Of a stretch of DNA of 64,000 nt, positions 46,494 to 58,670 are shown piece after piece (position 1 is the stretch's first letter; each line of letters starts with the position of its first letter). The stretch is from Alisma plantago-aquatica. Its lineage: Eukaryota; Streptophyta; Magnoliopsida; Alismatales; Alismataceae. The stretch is from positions 1,532,102,472-1,532,166,471 of the forward strand of contig OY856409.1 in NCBI GenBank assembly GCA_963693085.1, read 5' to 3'. The notes beneath the pieces were generated by a model. That model was not told the origin of the DNA. It was given only the letters and a program-made list of their open reading frames with translations, and searched no databases. The translations under genes and the position numbers were made by a program.

Positions 46494-46871
46494 AAGGGCA
46501 AGATTAGGGATTTAAATGTCCTTAGAAATCATAATTATGGTATTTGAGTTATCTAATTTATAGGTAAGTTTAAAGTGAGCAGTTTAAAGTGAACATTATA
46601 TCATCATTTTATTAATGAAAAAAATGTACACCTATTCCAACATGGTTGTTAGTAAAATTGGAATAGATAGTTTGTTTTTCAAAATTAAGTAGGGAGTTGA
46701 TCCTCTCTAAGGTCCCACTCCTTACATATATAGTCAGGGAAGAATTTCACCTTAAAAATAGGGTTTGAGAAACATGGAGGTGATGAGATTGAGGGAGAGG
46801 AGATGGAGGCCAGAGAAAATTGAAGGAAAATCTAGCAAGCTTCAAATAGGTTGAGGGATCTTTGATTAAAG
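46494..46871. other. Spacer between the two facing Copia-2 3' LTRs
   Basis: 378 bp of AT-rich sequence with a GA-rich part (46770-46830). No gene is supported; the minus ORF 46747-46947 runs into the LTR and has no family. Confidence 0.5.
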
Positions 46872-48981
46872 TGTTGGGTTTTGGGCGAGGTAGAGAAGGT
46901 AGTGCATATGAAAAATTTCTCCCCAAACCCAGGAAACAACAGATCACATCAATGTCTATGAAATAGGAAGGATGATTTTAGTGAGATGTACCTGGTCCTA
47001 AGGCTTTCCTAGTGACAATACTTTGCAGCTAGTGCAGTCTTCAACCACCTAGTCTTTGATGGTGTCTGAGTAGCTCCTGATCCGGACTGCAGTTGATCAT
47101 CATCCTCCTGATGGATTGAAACCTCCCATCTCTACATATATTCTACACGGACCACCAGGAACTCTAGTCGTCATATCCCATTTGACAATAGAAGGATTCG
47201 TCCCCTTTTGTTGGTGTACTAGTCACCAACACACTCTCCCAACACCAGTTGTCTTTTCCATGTTGTGCCTACCTAGTTGGGTAGCACTTGCTTGGGCTCT
47301 CTCAGTTACCAGAACCAGAGAGGAAAACTTTGCAGAGCAACTGATGTTCTGAGTTGTGTATGTTGAGTAGCCCCCAGTACCCCTCTATATATAGAAGGGG
47401 TCAGGGTCAGGGTTCTCAGCCCCGGGCAATGTGGTACTAAAGTGGGAGTAGAAGGGTCTAAAATTTCTATGAACTGATTGCAATGCGATAGGCGAGCCGA
47501 TCATTTTACAAATGAATCGGTCGGTTGGGAGTATGAGCCAAGTGGTTCACTTAGTAAACCGGTCAGTTTGCTTCCCAGACTTGCCTCCAATTGACTTTCC
47601 TTGTTCATTTCTAATTGATACCAAGATCAATTCTTGTCCCAATCAAATTGTACAAGTAAAACAAAAAACTTGTTTCACAAATCTGGATAACCCAACACTA
47701 CTGATTTGTACACATGAACCGATCGGTTCACTAGAGTGAACCGGTCATCTCACTGACCATGATCTGATGGGTTCACCCAGTGAACTGGTTGGTTGGTGGT
47801 CCAAATTGTGTAGAACACAATCAGTGCAGTTCTTAATCAATCTGACACTCAAATCAGTTAGTGTGACACCTGAACTTGGTGATTCTGAGTCAAGTCAATT
47901 GATTGAATGTTTAATTGAAGACCTAAACACTTTAGTAATCAATCTAAGCATCATTCATGGATAAACTCCTCTGCCAATGTTAATCCTATGTGTGTAACCC
48001 TATAGGTCCCGTTTCAGATTGGTAGTGAAAGTTCATTACCAGTTATGACTTAACAATCAAAGAGCAGTGCCTAGTCGCACATCATTGCTACACAAGTGAA
48101 AAGGAAAGTTGGAGAACAACTTTCGACCCTACAATTCATACTTGGTGTTACAACAAATGTGAAGTTCATTTGTCACTCATATCCACTATTGAACTTGAGG
48201 CATGGACTTGTCATCCTCTACTAGCGTTCAATTCATGTTTCTCGATCTATAGTAGACTTCCTGATATATATGTAAGCTCAATGTCACACATTAACTCATA
48301 AGCGCATGGCCATGCTTTTCTCAGTCTCACTCATCATGTGGCTAGGATATCAAACTCCATTAGGAGGGACAAATCCCATATCTATCACTCATAGTCAAAA
48401 CCCCATGCGTCAAAGTCACTCAATCATCACCTTTATAACAATCCATATTTTAGAACTGCATGTGATGATGTCAAAGTGTGCCCAACGACATATGTTGAGT
48501 GCAGTGATTTCAGGTCTAAGAACCACAATCACCACCAATGCTACAAGAGTTGATCTTGACTAACCAAATGTGGTTTCCATGCATCACTGTTATGGTGAGT
48601 CTGTCTGGTACACTATTCTCTAACATGTACCTATTTTCTTAGTTTGATATCACATACCATTACTAATAAGACTTTTTCATCAACCAACACACAATCTAGC
48701 CTTGATGTCTATGGTTATTTTCACCATAACAACTAACTAGGGACAAAACTGAGAATGTACACACTCTTAACATATGTATGGTCTTATCGTTCAAGTCATG
48801 TACTTGAAGGCATACGTCAATGAGTATGGTCACTCCCTAGACATCTATCATGTTACACCATCATCTCAAAACAACTAAAACATATAGATTGGAAATTGCC
48901 TTTATTATTATTCAAATCATTTACAAAGTATCCCATTACAGTCATTATATGACTTGCTCTATGGGCATACATACCAATAGA
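46872..48981 (-). repeat. 3' LTR of Copia-2 minus copy
   Basis: 2110 bp. On the minus strand it starts TCTATTGGTATG and ends CCCAAAACCCAACA. The TATA box is at 47385-47394 (minus). CGATC/CGGTC motifs at 47500-47790 include the palindrome TGAACCGATCGGTTCA. The 5 bases before its left end are TAAAG, the predicted TSD. Confidence 0.85.
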
Positions 48982-48991
48982 CTCCCACTTT
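48982..48991 (-). promoter_or_regulatory. Polypurine tract of Copia-2 minus copy
   Basis: AAAGTGGGAG on the minus strand, directly before the LTR. Confidence 0.8.
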
Positions 48992-49039
48992 CACTTAGAG
49001 ACAAACACCCAGGAACCAAAATCCTTGTGACTTAGCATG

Positions 49040-50710
49040 ACCGTCATGCTTCTACTGTGAAAGTTCCTTCATTAGTGGATCAGCAATGTTGTCTTCAATC
49101 GATACTCTACAAATCTTCACATCTCCTCACTGTACGATCTCTCGTATGAGATGTAAGCAATGAAGTATATGCTTGGACCGCTGATGTGAACTGGGCTCCT
49201 TAGCTTGAGCAATAGCTCCATTGTTGTCACAATAAATCTCAATTGAGTCGCAGCTGCTAGGAACCACCACAAGTTTAGAGATGAACTTCCTAATCCACAC
49301 ATCCTCTTTTGTCGCATGTGATGCAGCAATATACTCAGCCTCTATAATAGAATTCGCAACTGTCTCTTACTTGGAACTCTTCCATCTCACATCTGAATTG
49401 TTCAGGCAAAATACAAATCCTGACTGTGATCTGTAATCATCTTTATCGGTTCGGAAGCTCACATCAATGTAACCCTTTACAACCAATTCTTCCTCACTGC
49501 CATAAACAAGAAACTGGTCCTTAGTCCTTCACAAGTACTTTAGGATGTTCTTCAAGGTTGTCCAGTGAGTATCTCTACAATCTGACGGGTAACTGCTCAT
49601 CATGCTGAGTGCATATAAGACATCGGGATGGGTACACAACATTGCATACATAATGGATCTAATGGTTGATGCATACATAATCCCATTCACACACTCCCTC
49701 TCTTCATAAGATCAGGGACACTGAGTTCTAGAGACGGTAACTCCATGCAACATGGGTATGTTTCCTCTCTTTGAGTGCTCCATACTAAACTGCTTCAACA
49801 CTTTGTCGATGGACATGCTCTCACTTAGTCTAAGAAGCATTTTAGATCTATCTCTATAGATCTTGATTCCTAAGATATAGGATGCTTCTCCTAAGTCCTT
49901 CATTGAGAATGTATTTCCAAGCCATGTCTTTACCTTCTGTAGGGCAGAGATGTCATTCCCCATCAATAGTATGTCATCCACATACAATATGATGAATGTG
50001 GTCATGATCCCACTAACCTTCTTGTATACATAAGTTTCATCTTCATTTTGACTAAAGCCAAACTCTTTGACTACTTCGTCAAATCAAAGATTACAACTCT
50101 GAGATGCTTCCTTCAATCCATAGATTGACCTTTGCAGCTTACACATTTTATTGGCATTTTTTGGATCTATAAAACCTTCAACATATGTCATGTACACATC
50201 CTCCACTATATTCCCATTAAGGAATGTGGTTTTAACATCCATCTTCCTAATCTCATAATCATAGTAGGCTACAATTGCAAGCATGATTCTGATGAACTTA
50301 ATCATGGCAACTAGAGAAAAGGTTTTGTCAAAGTCAACACCTTGAATTTGTCTGAAACCCTTTGCAACAAATTTTCCTTTATAAGTTTGCACATTTCCAT
50401 CCATGTCGGTATTCTTATTGAAGACCCACTTGCACCCTATGTGTTTTACCCCTTCAAGTGGTTCCATCAAAGTCCATACTTTGTTAGTATACATGGATTT
50501 CATCTCAGATCTCATCACCTCAAGCCATTTCTCGAAATTTGGTCCCTCCATAGCCTCTATATAGGTAGTTGGCTCATAATCTATGAGCAACTCACTGTCT
50601 CCTTGAGTCACAAGATATCCATATCTCTCAGGTTCAAGGTGTGTCCTACAAGATCTATGAGGTCCTTGTGTTACTTGAGGATACTGAGATTCCACAACCA
50701 CTTGTGAATC
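49040..50710 (-). pseudogene. Copia-2 minus copy: reverse transcriptase and RNase H
   Basis: On the minus strand RVT_2 starts near 50600 (KWLEVMRSEMKSMYTNKVW), followed by GCKWVFNKNTDMDGNVQ, KGFRQIQGVDFDKTFS and KMDVKTTFLNGNIVEDVYM. After a break near 50084 comes FIILYVDDILLMGND with an intact YVDD near 49975. RNase H is more decayed (49560-49040), with recognisable pieces around 49290 (RKFISKL) and 49230 (the IEIYCDNNGAIAQAKEP block). Here 'KGFRQ' keeps the Arg that is a stop in the plus copy, so the two copies carry different breaks. Confidence 0.8.
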
Positions 50711-51832
50711 TCTATGTTCCTCTTGTACATCCATTGGTTCAATGTTTTCTTGATAGTCTCGAACCTCTTCAAATTCCACTTTCCTCCCAATGCTTTCTTT
50801 GGAAATAAATTCCTTTTCTAGGAACACAACATTCCTGGAAACAAACACTTTGTTTTCAGTTGGGTGGTATATGTAGTATCCTCTTATCTCTTTGCGATAT
50901 CCAAAAAAATAACACTTATCCGATTTGGGTCCAAGCTTATCAGGAAACATTTTCTTAACATAAGCTTCACATCCCCAAATCTTCATAAAAGACACATTCG
51001 GATGATGCCCGTGCCATATCTCATATGGTGTCTTTTGAACCGATTTAGATGGTACGTTGTTAAGTGTAAATGCAGTGGTTTCAAGAGCATAACCCTAGAA
51101 GAGAGTTGGAAGATCTGTGAAACTCATCAGTGACGACACCATATCCAGTAAAGTGTGATTCCTTCTTTCTGGTATACCATTATGTTGTGGTGTTCCCGGA
51201 AGAGTCCATTGTGATATGATACCACTAACTCATAGAAGTTCCTTAAACTCTTGGCTCAATTATTCTCCACCTCAATCAAATCAAAGTTCCTTAATACTTT
51301 TACCAAGTTGGTTCTGTACTTCACTCATGAAATCCTTTAACCTTTCAAGGATTTGTGACTTATGTTTCATCAAGTAAACAAAGCCATACCTACTAAAGTC
51401 ATCAGTGAAGGTAATGAAGTATTGATACCCACCTATGACACTTGTTCTAAAATTCCTACATACATCAATATGTATGAGTCCTAATAGATCACTGGCTCTC
51501 TCACCTTTTCCTGAAAAGGGAGCCTTGGTCATCCTACCCAACAAACAAGATTTGCATGTCTCTATTGATTCATAATCAAAAGAGTCCAGATAACCATCCT
51601 TACGGAGTCTAGAAATGTGCTTCTCATTTATGTGCCCTAGACGACAGTGCCATTGGTATGTTTTGTTTGAGTTGTTGAGTATTTTCTTTTTGGTGTTCAC
51701 ATTGTATACACTTGTCTCCAGATCTATCAAGTATAGACCATAATACATCAGGGCACTTCCATAAAAGATCCCATCTTTAGAAATGGAACACTTTCCATTC
51801 TTAATAAGAAATTCAAATCCATCCTTGTCCAA
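50711..51832 (-). pseudogene. Copia-2 minus copy: integrase
   Basis: 51832-51281 is open: LDKDGFEF-type start, QWHCRLGHINEKHISRL and ETCKSCLLGRM (both zinc-binding Cys kept), LIHIDVCRNFR, and YFITFTDDFSRYGFVYLMK. There are no LINE sequences at the site where the plus copy is interrupted, which confirms the empty target. After breaks near 51280-51000 the C-terminal integrase block runs on from 50995 (MKIWGCEAYVKKMFPDKLGP). Dead through stops. Confidence 0.8.
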
Positions 51833-51883
51833 ACAAGAGACGAAAATGATATTCCTATTTATGGAAGGTGCATAATAGCAGTT

Positions 51884-52130
51884 CTATAACTCTACTTTCA
51901 TCCCACTAGGTCGAGATAACTCATAGGTTTCTACAACATTGGTGGCAACTCTTGCCCCATTATCAACACTTAGTTCAACCTCACCTTTCAATAAAGTCCT
52001 ACTTCTTTTCAGATCCTTCAGATTGGAACAAATGTGAGATCTACATCTGGTATCAAGTACCCATGATGAAGAAGTAGTAAAGTTATTCTCTATCACATAT
52101 ACACTAGAAGTAAAGATCTCTATTTTTCTT
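51884..52130 (-). pseudogene. Copia-2 minus copy: protease
   Basis: WVLDTRCRSHICSNLKDL: the active-site triad D-T-G reads D-T-R, as in the plus copy, plus a second Gly to Arg change. It continues KGEVELSVDNGARVA and ETYELSRPSGMKVEL, matching plus-copy residues at 35940-36040. Confidence 0.7.
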
Positions 52131-52430
52131 CTTCTTCTTCCATCATTCCCTCCATCTTCTCCACGTTTTGAGCGTATAAGAATTGAACATTGGCTTCATG
52201 AGAGAACCCTTTTATCCCTTGCCTTTGTCCTTGGATTCCATTCCACTGATCACTATCAAGGAACTATCCTTCTTCTTATCAGCCTCAAACAAATCCCTAA
52301 GCATACATAGAGCAGAGTCTATGGCCACCGATATATCTGGATAGTGCAGAACATTTCTCATAATCCTCAAGCAATTATGGAAATTTATTTCAATTAATTT
52401 ACCCAATTTAAAAGATGATTCTTTTGCCAT
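52131..52430 (-). pseudogene. Copia-2 minus copy: shortened gag
   Basis: AKESSFKLGKLIEINFHNCL, VLHYPDISVAIDSALCML, then RDLFEADKKKDSSL and SKDKGKG, followed after a stop by KGSL and a basic Trp/Lys-rich end. It has the same overall shortened architecture as 35490-35798, without capsid core or zinc knuckle. It keeps about ten residues (RDLFEADK) lost in the plus copy. Confidence 0.6.
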
Positions 52431-52439
52431 TTGATTCTA

Positions 52440-53799
52440 CAAGAGAAAACATTTGCATTTGTCAAAAACTCACTTTTTATTTGATTTGATTTGAATAAAG
52501 TTTGACGATATTTAATTAGGACTTTAATTAATTACATCTACTACTATTTTGATCAAATTGATTGCCCTCACCATCAATTTGGAAGATTGTAGCGTACAAC
52601 CTTCTAGTGGGTCAAGATCCTAATTTCCTCTCAGTCATGGACCATCTAGGGCTGTCACCCACAACTAGATTCTTTCAGGTAGGAAACTTTTGCCAATTGC
52701 ATCCTATGCAACTCTTGAAAGATGTCATGTATAACTCCTTGCCATGATCACCTCCAAGACTCAAGGTGCTTGATCAGATCAATGTCACCTTGTTAAGTCT
52801 GACCCAAATGCAACACGATGAATATGCACCCTGCTAGGGAGACCCACATATCCACCCTTCACGCTTCCACGAGATAGACGGTGCACCATGCTAGGGCGTG
52901 CCCACACTTGGTGAATCAAGCTTTTCATGTGTGTCTCATTTGGAAGGCATCAAAAACTTAATATTTATTGAGGGGTTTGGTTTTATATACATATACATAT
53001 CCAATCTCCACAATACATAATACATATCATATACATGCTATATCCCACAAAAAAACATGTGAAGCAATAAAGAGATGAGTATGGCCATCCTATTGTAATT
53101 CCTTGAGCCAAAAGGAATTACAGTCATCTAGGTCTACATCATATGTAACAACCTATACATATCCAATCTTCACAATACATAGTACATATCATATACATGC
53201 TATATCCCACAACAAAACACGTGAAGAGATAAAGAGATGATTATGGCCATCCTATTGTAATTCCTTGAGCCCAAAGGAATTACGGTCATCTAGGTCTACA
53301 TCATATGTAACAACCTATACAAGATGAAGTCTTTTGCTATAGCCGATCCAGGTTGATCATCTCATCCCATGACTAATCAGCTTGCTTCCTGACCAGTCAG
53401 TTGGATGCCACCACCTGATCGTCAGGATCCTCCAGATGATCGGTTTGTCAGGTCGTCGTGCATCTCCTTAGGTCACTCGCCGCTCATCTCGTTGTATGAG
53501 ACAATCATCTCAGTCCACCAACCGATCATCTCACTCCATGAGACGGTCATCTTGGTCCTCCAAATGCTCGTTTGGGCACCTGACGCTCTTCGACATAACA
53601 AGAAATAAATTATCCAATTTTACATATTGCTCTGGGAAACCCCGAGTTACATTTGGAGGGAGAAAAGGTAGAAGAGAAAGCTCGAGTTATGACCAGTTGC
53701 ATCGAGAATAGGAGAAGGAACTCGATACACAAACTGATATGAAAACAACCAAAACCAACCAAGCACACATAGTGGTTTATATTCCATAAACATACTACA
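52440..53799 (-). other. Copia-2 minus copy 5' leader
   Basis: Leader homologous to 34380-35440. It contains a 162-bp tandem duplication (52996-53319) and a cluster of GATC/CGGTC words (53345-53580). It ends abruptly at the chromovirus LTR. Confidence 0.65.
52996..53319. repeat. 162-bp tandem duplication in Copia-2 leader
   Basis: 52996-53157 and 53158-53319, starting CATATCCAATC, differ at only a few sites. The plus copy has a single unit (about 34805-34980), so the duplication is specific to this copy. Confidence 0.75.
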
Positions 53800-56331
53800 T
53801 GAGACGTCTGATTTATAAATCACAGGGTAAACTCAGCGGAAGCGATTAACTAGCAGCAGAATTATCAGAAATCACTAAAAATTAAACCTTTTTAGAAAGA
53901 GATCTTTAAACCATAAAACTCTTTTATAAGAAAACATGATAAGTTGTTTACAACGCAATTCATCTTTACATCTCTGTGAAATCACATCTCGAGTAATTAT
54001 ATACATCCATTACCGTGTTATCTGTACAAGTTAAGATAGAAAAAGCTCGGGGCATTAAGCCAAAACCTTAGATCTACTGACTCCTAGGACCTGAGAGTAC
54101 AGAGATGACACATAGGACATACTATCTACAAGACTTGACAGTCAGTATCTCCCCTTGAGATTCACTACTGCCCCTGGTGTTGCTGCAGCTAGTACTTCTC
54201 ACCCTCAGATTGGTTCCTTTATCCTCGGCGTCTACCTAAAAAGTCAAATCCCACGGGGGTGAGACAATTTGAATAATTGTCCAAGCGAGAGTTATAACTC
54301 TCCACCAGAAGCTTTGTTATTGCAATAAAGGAATAACATAAGCAATATAACTTCAAACATTTAACAACAGGCTTAGGATTAAGTAGGGCAACATTTACTT
54401 AAGCAAACATTTCAATTATATCTTAATTGAATATCAAGCATATTTCAATAAGGAACATGAAGAACATGTATACTAGTTACTTGACTAGAACATTATAAAC
54501 AACGTAACATCAATCATTGTTTCTCGTAGTTAAACCTAAGCAGTTATGCTACACGGCTAATTATGTTTTCCAAACATTATTATGCCATGCGGAGATGAGG
54601 TATAACACGCATACTCCAACTGACCATTACGAAATCACATCGGTACCATACATAGGTCATCAAAAGAGCCGGATTCTTATGACCTGGTCTTCCTTAGTCA
54701 GTGTGAGGTTCAACATGCAGGACATCTGGTGTCTCTGCTTAAATAGCTTTCCAGTGTATTCTGGCAACTTCGCTATTAGAGTCACAGTGGCATTCTGTAC
54801 TCTCTTCACCATCGAGGGATTTCTTATTTATCTCTCATCGATGCAGAATTAAAGGTTCCCTCAGGAGATTAGTGAAACATCACCCAGCATACACATATAA
54901 TGAAGGATTGATGGATTAAAGTACATCTTACATAAATTCCTACATTAGGACGTAAGGATATTCACGTCCATAACCCCCAAATACTCAAAAGTATGTTCTC
55001 CAGGAGTTCTCTTAGGAAAACCTATTTCACCATCATTAAACTACTGACAATGATGGATCTATGATTAGGGATCTACATGATATGATTATACTGGATTACT
55101 TAAGTACATTTTAGAATTCTTTTAGTATCAAACATATTTTCAATCATAAACCATCAGAACTACTGCTATGAAAGATGAATACAAAATTTATCAAGTTTAA
55201 CTCACATCAGTTAACATATGGATATCATTTTTTAACCATCTCTTCACTATGATTCAAGAATAGGGGTGTTCAAACCCTTAGATCATCATAAGTCATCTAA
55301 TAACATGGCCTTGATTGTAACAATGTAATCATTACTCATAGCCCTTACAGCCTGCCCATTTCATATGTTGCCTCTCAAAATAGGCAACATAGAATGTCAC
55401 TATTCATAAAGCTTATAACATGCTTTCAATGAATATGACATCATAACCCTTACCTGGCTATGATCACTTCTTTATAAGAACCTGCATGGTTAATTCAATT
55501 GATAATAATAAACAATCGATCTCTATATCAACAATTTAATAAGAAGAGATAACCTTTCAATTCAAGGGTTGTACAATCATAACTTCACTAAGGCTAGGTT
55601 TCCCTATTCGATTCAATTAGGGTTATTCAACCCCTTTATTTTAATTAGGAATAGAGATTCCTCATTTCATACTTCAATCATGAAGTTTCATGCTTAAAAA
55701 CATAACCTGGAATTAGGGTTTACTATTCATTTCATCATATCACCCACAATTAGGGTTTACTATTCACTTTACATGTTATTACCCTAGAATTAGGGTTTAC
55801 TATTCACTTCATAGTGAATAGAGATCACACCATCATCATGTATGAATATTACTATCATTAATGCCTTCACTTTAGGTTAAGATTCATAAATCATCATAAT
55901 TAGGGTTTCCATGATCTCACTATGAAGGATCATACCCTAATTATGTGTATTCATACGTATTGGATGTATTTTACTTGATTTCTCATGAATACATGAGTCT
56001 TCTCTCTCCTCTTACTAATAAATGATGTTTACATCACTCTAGTTTAGATTAGGTCAACTCAACTTTTATTAACATAAGTCAAGTCATCACCATTGTGATC
56101 ATTAGGGTTTGCTTGATTAAGGGGTGTTGGCTACTTAAACCCTTCAAGGGTACTTTGATAATCTTCACCATCAACCATTACATGTGTTAATCTACTAATT
56201 ACTTAACCCCTTAATGTCTTTATGTATCTTTAAGGTTTAGGTTAAACAACTACTAAGCCATCTTAGCCTTCAAACCATAAAACATTCTTAACACATTTGA
56301 ACCCCAAACAGTTTTGCACTTTCAACCTCCA

Positions 56332-57482
56332 AACCATTTTGAAACCGTTTGGGGTTGTTGACCATTTGTTGACTTTTGAAACCGCATGATAAAGTACACC
56401 TTCAAGACCGTTTGCCCTAGCTGAGGTGAAGACCGTTTGGTCCCGTTGACCGTTTGGCCAACTTTTACTTTGAAACCGCATGGGAAAATCAACCTTGAAA
56501 CCACATGGACACCAATCGGTCTTGGAATCATTTGGTCCCAAACGGTCTTGAGACCGTTTGGTCCAAACACCCTCAAAACTGCATGGACCATAAAGTGTAT
56601 CAACACATCCAATTGAGTTAGGGTTTTCAATGTTGAACCCCTCAAACATTCTTGTACTTGTTAACCACTTATCAATTAAGTCAATTAGGTTAATCATTTA
56701 CTGATTTGACAGTCAATTGACCCTCAATTGATAACCAATTTGGGTTGGGACCAATTGAATTAGGGTTTGGAATCAATCAACCTTCAACATACATCAACAT
56801 GAGTCTAATTGATGTTGAACCAATTGAACCATCACTCAATTGGGTCATGAACTGACCCCAAACGGTCTTGGGATCGTTTGAACATCCTCCAAAGGGTCTT
56901 GAGACCGTTTTCCATTATTTTAATAAAAACTAAGTCATTCACCTAATGGGTTGAACCCTAATTAGGTCACAAAATCAGCACTTTAATTGTTTCAACAACT
57001 TGATGTGATTGGACCCTAAATTGCTCAACTCCTCTTAACCCTAGACCTTCAAACGGTCTTGGGTGATAACCAAACGGTCTTGAGACCGTTTGGGTGATCC
57101 CCAAATGGTTTTGAAACCGTTTGGGTCACTCAACCCAAACTTCAACATGATTGGTCCATTGAAATCAGCAATGAACCCGATTAGGGTTTAGGTGATTAAA
57201 GTGCCTTCAACTTGAGATTTACTTGGAATTTGTTAATGATTCTTGGTGGGTGATTAGTCCATAATGTGTAAAGAAGATCCCCAAATGCTCAACACTTGGT
57301 CAACCCAACCAAACAGTCTTGGAGACCATTTGCTACAATCGGTCTTGGAGACCGTTTGCTCCAATCGATCTTGGAGACCGTTTGCTCCAATCGGTCTTGC
57401 AAACCGTTTGCCCTCCAAACGGTTTTGAAATCGTTTGCTTCCAAAAAGTTTTGCAAACCGTTTGACCAAGGGTGCAAGACCA
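56332..57482. repeat. Cluster of AAACGGTCT...AGACCGTTT inverted repeats
   Basis: At least a dozen full or half units. Two are perfect, at 56538-56561 and 57070-57093: 11-nt arms CCAAACGGTCT and its complement around TG. At 57317-57480 the units form a near-tandem array with period about 29. The spacing and the CpG core resemble the units in the gag-only Copia LTR, although the elements are unrelated. Confidence 0.85.
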
Positions 57483-57968
57483 TTTGCAAAAGTAACATTG
57501 GTATTCACGCCCCCTTCTTCTACCTCAAGATCATGGTCTGTTCTTCACGGTTTTGGTTGTAAGAATGCATAGAAGGATGGAAGAAAGAAGAACTAGCAAC
57601 GTTTGCAAGAAAGGAAGATGCATAATCAAAGCTTTAAGGTTTAGAGTTATAAAACCCGCCTTAGAATCGGATCTAGAGATCCAAGATTCGAAGCTTTAAT
57701 GGTGGCTTGATCTCCACAAGTCATTTAAGGTTTCTTCTTCAAGAATCGGATGGAGAAGATGGCTAGAAAGTAGAGCTATATAAGAAAAACTATCAAACTA
57801 ACCTTGTAACATGATTTCCTTCATGAATCCAAGTTAGATGATGGTTAAAGCTTACCCAATTCTACTTGGCCGTTCTCCTCTGCTCCTGAGCTCCTTCCTT
57901 AGTCGGTCCAAGCAAGAAGATAATAACAAAAGTGAAGGGAACGGTCCCTTGCTTAGGGAAAGAGGGGT

Positions 57969-57980
57969 GTTTATATACTT
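57969..57980 (-). promoter_or_regulatory. TATA box in chromovirus LTR
   Basis: AAGTATATAAAC on the minus strand, about 690 bp into the LTR. The inverted-repeat cluster lies downstream of it in the transcribed direction. Confidence 0.45.
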
Positions 57981-58670
57981 TGGGCATGTTTTCAAGATAA
58001 GGACAACTATTTCTCATTTCTCAACTAGGTCCTTCTTTCCTTCTTAGGCACGTCCCTCCTTCTCTTCATAAGCAAAACTTCTTCTTAAACCAAGTTCTAG
58101 AGGAAAATAAGCCAAACATCTTACTAAGTTGTACACATAAAAGGGTCATTTTGCATATATCTTGATTATTTAATTATAAGGGTTATCCTTTTTATTTGAT
58201 TATTCAAATGAGGCACCCTCCTCATCATATTTACTCTAGTTGATACCAAGAGTCATAAAAGATACTTTAGAGGGTGTATTTTACATGTTGCACCCTTGGT
58301 TTTGGGTAAATTGCACTTTATACCAAAATTAGGGTTTTAAAGCACAAGGATTGCTCCACAGGCTGCATCTTAGTGCCCAAGCTTGGAGAATCCATATCAC
58401 TACATCATATTCATTCTTATGATGTCTCAACAGCAAAGGTACATCTAAACATGTGAGATTTGCAATTTAACCCCTCTAATTGGGTAATTTGCACATATGT
58501 TCCTATATTACAAAACAATATTACAACATTGTTCAAAAAGGGCAAAAAAGGAAATATATGTTCCTCAAAAGCTTTAATTACATACCAAAAGATAATCACA
58601 AGTATCTAATAACATGGTTAAGCAAAACACCTAGGGTTAGTTCATAACCCAGGTCAGGGATGTTACAAAT

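Larger units (their letters stand above)
46872..53799 (-). mobile_element. Copia-2 element, minus copy, cut at 53799
   Basis: The same family as 28209-46493 but on the minus strand: 3' LTR (46872-48981), PPT (48982-48991), RNase H, RT, integrase, protease, short gag, leader. The leader aligns with that of the plus copy (34380-35440) up to 53799, where the chromovirus LTR begins. Its PBS and 5' LTR must lie beyond the right end of the window. Confidence 0.85.
53800..58667 (-). repeat. 3' LTR of chromovirus, 4.87 kb
   Basis: Starts (minus) TGTAACATCCCTGACC and ends GACGTCTCA. A TATA-like AAGTATATAAAC lies at 57969-57980 (minus). A cluster of inverted repeats with core AACGGTCT/AGACCGTT fills 56332-57482. 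ORFs at 56263-56697 and 57254-57562 arise from those repeats. Confidence 0.85.

Noticed and set aside
57317..57480. Possible CRISPR-like array (period about 29)
   Set aside because: Units are degenerate, spacers are not unique, and the sequence is plant LTR.
56263..57562. ORFs of 69-144 codons rich in repeated Ser/Lys/Asn/Gly words
   Set aside because: They are translations of the inverted-repeat cluster in the chromovirus LTR.
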